Below, in pieces: positions 55,890-64,000 of a stretch of 64,000 nt of DNA. Source of the DNA: Luzula sylvatica (Eukaryota; Streptophyta; Magnoliopsida; Poales; Juncaceae); NCBI GenBank assembly GCA_946800325.1, contig OX326957.1, positions 26,817,054-26,881,053 of the forward strand. The letters are read 5' to 3'. Positions within the stretch are counted from its first letter, which is position 1. Each line of letters opens with the position of its first letter. The notes beneath the pieces were generated by a model. The model did no database searches, was not told where the DNA came from, and was given only the letters and a program-made list of their open reading frames with translations. Both the position numbers and the translations under genes were made by a program.

Positions 55890-57940
55890 CGATATAAAAT
55901 GCAGCGGAAATTATAAAATTGTTAACATCGAGACTTGATCTCGAGGATCCGTGCAATTATATTAAGCATTGAACGAAGAAATTATGTGTTATATTTTCGA
56001 ATCACGCTTGATTCGGTGACGACGAAAACCGCCTCGGCGTGTCTCCTTCGATCCCATCTAGTCGTCGAACCCGATCACACATAGTTTCAAAATTCGAATT
56101 CCGTACTCGTATCCAGCGTGCTCATCTTGAAAGGGGAAGACCGTCTCATACTAGCGAAACGGTGTCCGACTCGAATTGGAACTTCTTTTTTCTCTTTTTT
56201 CTTTCATTGCGGTCACACTAACCCTAGTCGAACCCTTTGACTTGTCCTATTCTGTGCCGAAACCCTCAAAATTACATCTAACTATTAGCACATAATTTAA
56301 GACATATACATGCATATATTCTGGGCATGTGTATATTCTTGGCATAACACACACAAAAAAAAAAATTCTGCCGAATTACATATTCTTGACTTCATAATCA
56401 TAAGCCGCCAAAATACAAAAGAAGAACGTTCTGCCGAATTTTTATTTCTAGCTTCATAAGCCATCAGATAGGTGTATATGTGGGTGGGTCGCCAAGACAA
56501 AAGAAATTCATTTTCTCTTTCTTTTCTACTTTTTCTTGTGCGGCAGTCTTTTTACTTTTCCCTTTTATATGTGAGAGGGAAGATGAGGATCAATCAAGGG
56601 AAATAGATTAGATTAAACCTGATATTCTTTTTTCTTTTTTTTGAAATTTATAGCCCATGGGCTTTTTCATATAACAATTGGGTTCAGAAGAGCCCAAAAA
56701 GAATTTTACATGAACAGAATTTAAAATAAGAAAAGGTCAATGGTCTGCAACTACCTTAACTACCTACCGAATGTAAATGAAAAACTAAGGAGAAAGTAGA
56801 AAAAGACTGAAGGAAAATAAAAAGCGATAAAAGATACAAATTGCACAGACATGGCTAATAGTGAACTGCATTCAGGATAAGAAATTCCGATCTTAGGATA
56901 GGTGTCTCTGTTGCTCGACCGAAGTCATGTCAGCAACGGGTAGGGGAAAAGTGTAACCCCCCGAGTGTACCCTGGACTGCCTACTGAATTTAGCCAACTG
57001 ATCCGCGTAATTGTTTTCCGATCAGGCAATGTGGCTGAACACGAAGGATGGATGGAAGCATGCTAATTTTCATGTCTCCCAGATCGAAGTAGCACTTCTC
57101 CAGTCTGCCAGAATTGACAGAGTGAAAACACAATTGATCATCTTACTGGCGATGGCTTTGTGTAGGGCTTTTTGAATTGCGAGGATTTCTGCAGCTATGG
57201 GGGTGTATTTGCTTATAACCTGATTCGTAAGAGATTAGGCAGGCCAGAGTGAAACGGATGTAGCCCCAACCCCCATGGTTCTCGCTCCATGAGCCATCGC
57301 AATAGAAAGCAATTTGGTCAGGATTCGATGAGGTCTTTGGTGGGAGTAACCTTGGCATTCTGCTTAGAGTTTGAAGAGACCTGACTTCCTGGCGATTTGG
57401 TCAGGAAATGAATCGTATCTTCAAAATCTCCAGAACACAGTGGACATAAAGGTTCGATATGCTGTATGATACTTCTCATTTTTGCGGATAGAGGGAGAGA
57501 GTCTGCTAACAGTCGCCATAGAAAAAATTTGATTTTTGGAATTAAAAAATTCCATTTCCTGAAGGTTTTCCAGAAAATTGGAATTAAAAGAAAATCGGGA
57601 TGAGGTCGTGTACCCGAAAATCGGGATGAGGTCTACTAACAGTCTGCTAACAGTTTTTCGGGTAGGTCAAGTAAATTGGAATTAAAAGAAACTTGGTTTA
57701 GGATCTGGCTAGTGGATGTGTACCCGAAAATCGGGATGAGGTCGTGAATATTCCAAGCATTGAGTGTATGGTATTGGTTGAAAAAGGACGGAACCGTAAG
57801 AGCTTGGTTGGGTTTTCGATACGATTGACATCGCCAGTTATCAAACCATGGTTCCCAGAAAGCATTGCACCCATTACCAGTTATCAAACCTGATATTATA
57901 TTGGGCCGAATCCTAATACCCATGTTATTGTTTATGTGTC
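55876..57940. mobile_element. Probable LTR interrupted by a LINE
   Basis: Starts TGTGTTGGGTCCAACG with an ATGCAGCGGAA motif like solo LTR B. AGTCT precedes it (55871-55875) and recurs at 57941-57945. Without the LINE it would be about 0.8 kb. The right end does not show the usual CA, so the call is tentative. Confidence 0.4.
56627..57885 (-). mobile_element. 5'-truncated LINE (antisense) with RNase H
   Basis: A poly-T start (the tail of a minus-strand copy) and a perfect 12-bp target duplication AAACCTGATATT (56615-56626 and 57886-57897) define it exactly. On the minus strand: FWEPWFDNWR-type block (57636-57923 frame), zf-RVT remnants, and an RNase H start with FYCDGSWSENHGGWGYI (about 57310). 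Stops and internal shuffling (see findings) show it is dead. A different LINE clade from the one at 40141-45678, because it carries RNase H. Confidence 0.88.
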
Positions 57941-57975
57941 AGTCTAATTAACACATATATTCACGTTACATATAC

Positions 57976-58002
57976 TAGGAAATTTGTACGCAATTCGCTG
58001 CG
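57976..58002 (-). mobile_element. Degenerate Helitron-like end at the edge of the tandem array
   Basis: ACTAGGAAATTTGTACGCAA followed by TTCGCTGCGG reads on the minus strand as a weak hairpin plus CTAG|T. Weak evidence only. Confidence 0.3.
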
Positions 58003-58548
58003 GATTTTTAATGTATTTGTTTGTATTAGATAAAAGATTGTGTATTTACTTATTAATTATCATTTGTTATGTTTACAGAAAAAATATCATAAAACCAATA
58101 TGAAAATTATTAAATGTGTAATTTGATATAATATCATAAAACAAATTAATGAATATCACAAAAAATATGAAAATTATTAAATGCGTAAAGCATGATATAA
58201 ATTAATGAAATCACAAAATAAATATGAAATCATATCATAAAATAAATTAATGAATAACACAAAACAAATATGAAAAAATTATTCAATGCGTAAAGCATGA
58301 TAGAAATTAATGAATATCAAATCACAAAATAAATATGAAATCATACAATAAAATGAAAACATGATATAAATATTAATATAATTAAGGTAGAACATGATAT
58401 AAAGATCATAAAATAAATTCTTAAATGGTTAAATGGGTAAAATGATATAAATTAATGGATACATGATATAAATTAATGGATATAATCAAATCATAAAATA
58501 AATATGGAAATTATATAATGTGTGATAGAAAGTAAAAAAGATGAGGTG
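58003..58548. repeat. AT-rich tandem array, first unit
   Basis: Unit begins GGATTTTTAATGTATTTG and contains many ATGATATAAATTAATG and CACAAAATAAATATGAA subrepeats. It continues at 61515 after the CACTA insertion. Confidence 0.88.
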
Positions 58549-58841
58549 CACTACAACACATATGGACTATTGGGTCGGCCAAAACTGACCCAACAAGACC
58601 TCAAAACCGTCCCTATAGGTTATTGGGTCGGTGAGGCGACCCTAAATGGGTGTCCCTAAAAGCTGCGTTCCTGTCAGGGGCGGGCCGACCCTATAACGTT
58701 TTTGGGGCGGTATTTAATGGGGCGGGCCGACCCTATAACCATCAGTCAATTCACAGCATAAATAGTACTGTCAGTACTGACGCGTCAGCTAATGGGGCTG
58801 GCCGACCCTAATAGTATTTATTAATATTTTTTTAATTTCGA

Positions 58842-58843
58842 TA

Positions 58844-58892
<49 letters not shown>
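58842..58892. repeat. (TA)n plus poly-T tract
   Basis: About nine TA units followed by about 32 T. Confidence 0.95.
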
Positions 58893-58897
<5 letters not shown>

Positions 58898-59649
58898 TCC
58901 ATGATACAAAATACACAAACATATATTTCTCGATAATACAAAATACACAAACATATACTTTCCGACAATACAAATTACAAATTACAAATACAAAATCAAA
59001 TTACAAATTACAAACACACATCAATAGCAAAAAGTATATCAATAACAAATTACATATATTTTCCGACGATACGAATTACGTACAAATACAAAAATACATA
59101 CATTTAATAAAAACCCTTGAAAAATTGTCCTCACCGCCTTACTAAAACCATTCAAAATCGTACGCGCGTACCTACAAAAATACATAACATAAAAAAACTA
59201 GTGAAAACTAACATTCAAAATATAACAGTGAACATAAATAAGTATGTAAAGATTGAAAAAACAGTGAACAAAAAATCAGTGAATAAAAAAAATGAATACA
59301 AAAAGAAACATTGAATAAATATTTAATGAAAGTATTGAATAAATCCAAAATATTAAATACTTTTCAAAAATAGTAGAAAAAACCAGGAAAAACATTTCCA
59401 AAATATTAAATACTTTTCAACAATAAAAAAATAAAAAAAAATGAACACAAAAAAAATCCATTTCAAAAACATCAAAAAATACAATAAAAAACATTAAAAA
59501 ATCAGAAAATATTTAATAAAAGTATTTAACAAAAAATCAGTTTTGTGTAGTGAAACAAAATAATAAGCAAAAAGTTTTGCCAATTTACCAAATTACCCCT
59601 TGTTTTTTGAAAATTTGCTATAAAATCAATGAAGAAAATTATTAAGAAC

Positions 59650-59726
59650 CTATTTTCTTGAGTTCCTCTAATTGCTATGATAATCGCATTTGGATCGGTA
59701 GCCACTCCCAAATCTGTTGCGTATAC
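59650..59726 (-). pseudogene. Captured exon of a class-3 lipase-like gene
   Basis: On the minus strand a splice acceptor (TTTTGCAG) is followed by 77 bp coding VYATDLGVATDPNAII then IAIRGTQEN, then a donor-like AG|GTTCTTAA. The GVA-D-NAI-IA-RGTQE pattern is that of plant class-3 (fungal-type) lipases just before the NW-EDL motif. Next exons are not present. The catalytic GHSLG part is missing, so it cannot make a lipase. Confidence 0.65.
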
Positions 59727-60689
59727 CTGCAAAACAGAAGTAGCAAAAAATTGTGATTTGTTGTCTTTTTACTGCCATTTTTTTAATTAATTGCAAATTG
59801 AACAATGATTCGATTGAACCGATGGCTAGCTTGATATTGAAGATGAATTGGGATTAAATTGTATAATTGAAGCTTGTTTAAATAAATTTACTTATCAAAT
59901 TTAAACTAAACACTAAACCTAAACCATAACTGCTAAGCCTTATCAAATTTGCATTTACAAATCTATTTTCATTAATGAATAAATAAATAAAAATTTGAAT
60001 AATATTAACCTTTTTTCAAAAGGAATTGCTGGAACCTTCGTCTAGTCTAGCTTTTGCATCGCATTGAACATACCTACAAAATATTAAATCAGTAAAAAAG
60101 GGGCAAGAAAAACAGTAAAAAAGGAACAAAAAGCAGTGACGAAAATTAAAAAAAAAACCAGTAAAATCGACAATGTCAGTTAAAAAATCCTGCACAGTCG
60201 AAATCATGTTAAATAACACTATAATGAAACCCTAAATTTTATCAAGAATTGAGAGAAACAAACAAAAAAAATACCAGTAAACTCAGATGAGGCGAGGAAG
60301 TGGTCACAGGTCACTGGATCCTCTCAGACGAGGCGAGGAGAGGCGAGGAAGTGGCTTGGCTGCCAGTGTGGTCCAGCGCGAGAGCACAAGAGAGGAGGGA
60401 GGTAGACCCAGTAAACTCAAATTGACAGAAAAAAAACCCAAATTCAGCAATTAAACAATTGAAGCCATAATTAAACAATTCAAACTCCAAATCAACAATT
60501 AAAACCCAAATTCAGCAATAATGACAAAAATCGTAACCCTAATTCTGCATTTTCCCAAATTGAAATCCGAATTCAACAATTTACTACGAAAAAAACTGAA
60601 AAAAGAAAAGAAAAACACAAAATTACCAGATGCAAGAGATCCGGAGCTGAAATCCCAACTGAAACCGCCGTCGTCCCTTCTCCATTCCT

Positions 60690-61015
60690 CCTCTGATGTA
60701 GCCGCGAGCCGAGAAAGATAGATCCAGAGCAAAAACCCTAGCGGAGAGAGAGACAGAGCAGGAGAAGCTGAGAGAGAGAGAGCACGAGAGAGGCAGATCT
60801 GCGAGCCGAGAGAGACATATCCGAGAGACAGAGCGGGAGAAGCTGAGAGAGAAAGCACGAGAGAGAGGGATGGAGAGTCTTCTCGGCTTAACCCTAGCGG
60901 AGAGAGAGAGAGAGAGAGGGAAAGGGAGAGCGAGCACGAGAGAGAGCACGAGAGAGAGAGAGGGAGAGCGAGCGGAAAAAGAAAGAGAGAAGAGAGTGCT
61001 GGCGAGGGAAAAATA
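60690..61015. repeat. GA-rich low-complexity core
   Basis: GAGAGAGAGAGCACGAG-type runs. The open minus-strand frames here encode only Ser/Leu/Arg repeats and are not genes. A similar GA-rich core is in the hAT element at 20090. Confidence 0.9.
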
Positions 61016-61514
61016 GAGAGAAGGGGGACAAAGCTGACTAACGTGTAAGGTTTTGGGGCGGTAGAGTTTGGGGCGGGCCGACCAAACAGAGCATTGGGGG
61101 CGGGGATTTATTGGGGCGGGCAGCTGCAAACCTTTGTTGGGACGGGAATTTATTGGGGCGGGCAGTTACAAATGCTTGTTGGGGCGGTTTTATCTTTTGG
61201 GGCGGGCCGACCCAAATTTTAGGGTCGGGCGGACCCAAATAAAAGACGTCCCAACAACACTATTGGGGCGGTTTTATCGTTTGGGGCGGCCCGACCCAAA
61301 TTTTAGGGTCGGGCGGACCCAAATAAAAGACGTCCCAACAACACTATTGGGGCGGTAATTTCATATTGGGGCGGGCCGACCCAAATTTTCGAACTTAATG
61401 GGGCGTCTGACCCTGTTTTGACCGACCCAAACTTCTTTTTGGAACTGGCCGACCCAATAATAGCTCAAATTTAGGGGCGGCCCGACCCTAAAAAACTATT
61501 GTGTTGTAGTGGTG

Positions 61515-63080
61515 GCTCAATGTGGGATTTTTAATGTAATTGTTTGTATTAGATAAAAAAATTGTGGATTCATTTATTAATTGTTATTTGTTATGTTTAC
61601 AGAAAAAATATCATAAAACCAATATGAAAATTATTAAATGTGTAATTTGATATAATATCATAAAATAAATTCATGAATATCACAAAAAAATATGAAAATT
61701 ATTAAATGCGTAAAGCATGATATAAATTAATGAATTCACAAAATAAATATGAAATCATATCATAAAATAAATTAATGAATAGCACAAAACAAATATGAAA
61801 AAAATATTAAATGCATAAAGCATGATATAAATTAATGAATATCAAATCACAAAATAAATATGAAATCATACAATAAATATGAAAACATGATATAAATATT
61901 AATATAATTAAGGTAGAACATGATATAAAGATCATAAAATAAATTATTAAATGGTTAAATGGGTAAAACATGATATAAATTAATGGATACATGATATAAA
62001 TTAACGGATATAATCAAATCATAAAACAAATATGGAAATTATATAAATATTAATATGTGTGATAGAAAGTCAAAGCAATGAGGTGGCTCAATGTGGGATT
62101 TTTAATGTAATTGTTCGTATTAGATAAAAGATTGTGTATTCACTTATTAATTGTTATTTGTTATGTTTACAGAAAAAAATATCATAAAACCAATATGAAA
62201 ATTATTAAATGTGTAATTTGATGTAATATCATAAATTTTTTTTAATGAATATCACAAAAAAAATTTGAAAATTATTAAATGCGCAAAGCATGATATAAAT
62301 TAATGAAATCACAAAATAAATATGAAACCATATCATAAAATAAATTAATGAATATCACAAAACAAATATGAAAAAAATATTAAATGCGTAAAGCAAGATA
62401 TAAATTAACGAATATCAAATCACAAAATAAATATGAAATCATAAAATAAATATGAAAACATGATATAAATATTAATATAATTAAGGTAGAACATGATATA
62501 AAGATCATAAAATAAATTATTAAATGGTTAAATCGGTAAAACATAATATAAATTAATGGATACATGATATAAATTAATGGATATAATCAAATCATAAAAT
62601 GAAAAGCATGATATAAATTAATGAATATCAAATCACAAAATAAATATGGAATCATAAAATAAATATGAAAACATGATATACATATTAATATAATTAAGGT
62701 AGAACATGATATAAAGATCATAAAATAAATTATTAAATGATTAAATGGATAAAACATGATATAAATTAATGGATACATGATATAAATTAATGGATATAAT
62801 CAAATCATAAAATAAATATGGAAATTATATAAATAATAATCACAAAATAAATATGAAATCATAAAATAAATATGAAAACATGATATAAATATTAATATAA
62901 TTAATGTAGAACATGATATAAAGATCATAAAATAAATTATTAAATGGTTAAATGGGTAAAACATGATATAAATTAATGGATACATGATATAAATTAATGG
63001 ATATAATTAAATAATAAAATAAATATGGAAATTTTATAAATATTAATATCTGTGATAGAAAGTCAAAGATGAGGTGGATT
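61515..63080. repeat. AT-rich tandem array, continued units
   Basis: Full unit 61524-62094 (571 bp, starting GGGATTTTTAATG); the next starts at 62095. Beyond 62604 come truncated units of about 215-240 bp (62604-62824 and 62836-63080). The last boundary is marked by GATAGAAAGTCAAAGATGAG. The open minus-strand frames (MYPLIYIMFY...) are the same subrepeat read four times, not genes. Confidence 0.9.
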
Positions 63081-64000
63081 AATGTGAGTGCTTCAAAACA
63101 TCCACTCTTTAAAGAGAACAAAATTTTCGGATCAACAAAAATCTTTATAAATTTTTTATATGCATGTATGACAAATCTTGATCATCTCTTATTTATATGT
63201 ATTTTTTTATATTTATGTAAATAATATATTATATAAATATCACATATGCATGATAATATTCGGTCACACAATATTATTCAATCAATGTACATATATATTA
63301 ATACATTAATTAAGAGCCTCATATTTATTTGGTCCATGCAAATAATTATATCACATATATTATTTGTAAGCCCAATAATTTTTCGTCTTATACAAATGAT
63401 TTATTTCTTCTAAAATAATACACATACATATATATCACACATATATTATATGTACTTATTTATTTCGAATTATCATATATTTATTTTGATCATTTTCAAT
63501 ATGTATATCATATATACATTTTACTTAGAGAATATCGATTCGTCCAACAAAATGAACACATTGGTGTGACCTAGTAGGTTCGATTAATTTGGCAAAGAAC
63601 CAAACTTATTACGTAAATCATAAGTGATCTCTAGTAAAACATTATGATCACCCAAATTAAATCGAATGATCCAAGATAAGAAATTTAGCAAGATAGTTAT
63701 CTGGCTTAATTATTTTTATTTACGATACTTGTTAATCACAATGCATGGTTATCAGGTCAACCTTAATATGATTAGTGTCATTTTCCCGATCGAGAATTAG
63801 ACTGACAAATCCCGTCTTGGTTGCTCACATTCTTCGTCATGCTTTACTTCATATCCTACAACATCCTATCAATCATCGGTCATGACTCATGACGACATAG
63901 AAATGTATCAAAGTATGAAGCTTCATACACATGAATCCATGAAAACATAAGATCGTAGGATTTACCAGACTATCTTTTATGAGAATCGCCGATGACAATA
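63081..64000. other. AT-rich end of the window, no gene
   Basis: CATATATA-rich to 63530, then mixed non-coding DNA that recalls the untranslated region of copia elements, without a motif that I can support. Confidence 0.45.

Larger units (their letters stand above)
58549..61511. mobile_element. Non-autonomous CACTA element (2963 bp) with captured exon
   Basis: TIRs CACTACAACACA (left) and inverse CACTACAACACAATAG (right); target duplication GTG (58546-58548 and 61512-61514). Subterminal regions (58570-58810 and 61040-61495) are packed with GGGGCGGGCCGACCC/GGGTCGG motifs in both orientations. No transposase. It holds an (AT)n/poly-T tract (58842-58892), a class-3 lipase exon (59650-59726) and a GA-rich low-complexity core (60690-61015). 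A terminal remnant of the same family is at 11633-11706. Confidence 0.96.

Noticed and set aside
60499..61129. Long minus-strand frames in the second CACTA
   Set aside because: Same cause: GAGAGA repeats read as Ser/Leu; no domain.
61807..62985. Four similar minus-strand frames starting MYPLIYIMFY
   Set aside because: They are one subrepeat of the AT-rich tandem array read four times, not a gene family.
57960..63080. CRISPR-like array
   Set aside because: Repeats are long, AT-rich and tandem with subrepeats; a eukaryotic satellite, not spacer-repeat architecture.

Overview
The window is nuclear DNA from a flowering plant, most likely a eudicot. The signs are intron-containing genes with plant-type short introns, an EAR-motif C2H2 repressor, a plant U5 snRNA promoter (USE plus TATA), and a dense, AT-rich load of plant transposable-element families (copia, gypsy, L1-type LINE, CACTA, hAT, MULE-like MITEs, Helitron-like ends). 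No operon, plasmid or phage feature is present. Gene density is low: I can support five genes that look functional, plus one broken gene.

Genes. (1) A single-exon C2H2 zinc-finger/EAR repressor at 9930-10364 (+). (2) A three-exon carboxylesterase, CXE-1, at 16302-17568 (-). (3) Its near-identical paralogue CXE-2 at 46373-47583 (+). Exons 1 and 3 have the same length in both copies, and the pair is divergent with about 29 kb of transposon-rich DNA between. (4) A four-exon SASA/carbohydrate-esterase-like gene at 34850-36066 (-) with a C-terminal membrane tail. (5) A U5 spliceosomal snRNA gene at about 39305-39433 (+). A RimM-like (ribosome maturation factor) relic lies at 50367-51105, next to acidic exons of unknown identity.

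Layout. 1-7360: a copia element (integrase to 3' LTR) split by a 4.8-kb CACTA element (TSD AGA), which itself carries a solo copia LTR (TSD ATTTG). 7361-12264: sparse region with the zinc-finger gene and microsatellites. 12265-14110: a decayed LINE holding a 133-bp antisense LINE scrap and a hAT MITE. 14110-16082: repeats and a hAT element containing a tRNA-like pol III promoter. 16302-17568: CXE-1. 17710-21713: a TIR-bounded element with a nested hAT element. 21819-26600: MITEs. 26698-29433: an antisense gypsy-type LTR with an initiator-Met PBS. 29434-34286: a 5'-truncated copia element with a solo LTR inserted in its RT. 34850-36066: the esterase gene. 36218-39220: a hAT MITE, a long hairpin and a minisatellite. 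39305: U5. 40141-45678: a nearly intact L1 LINE. 46373-47583: CXE-2. 48900-51105: gene relics. 52030-58000: solo and partial copia LTRs, a Helitron-like end, a gag-like zinc knuckle, an antisense copia RT relic and a LINE insertion with TSD. 58003-63080: an AT-rich tandem array of about 560-570-bp units, interrupted by a 2.96-kb CACTA element (TSD GTG) that carries a captured lipase exon.

The host genes show no sign of working together. The main story is a gene-poor interval built by nested insertion; most insertion events can be proved from exact target-site duplications. I found no convincing new multi-gene system. The most informative items are the U5 gene, the captured lipase exon, the pol III promoter inside a hAT element, the divergent CXE pair, the membrane-tailed esterase, and a 95-bp, 2-mismatch direct repeat bracketing the LINE.
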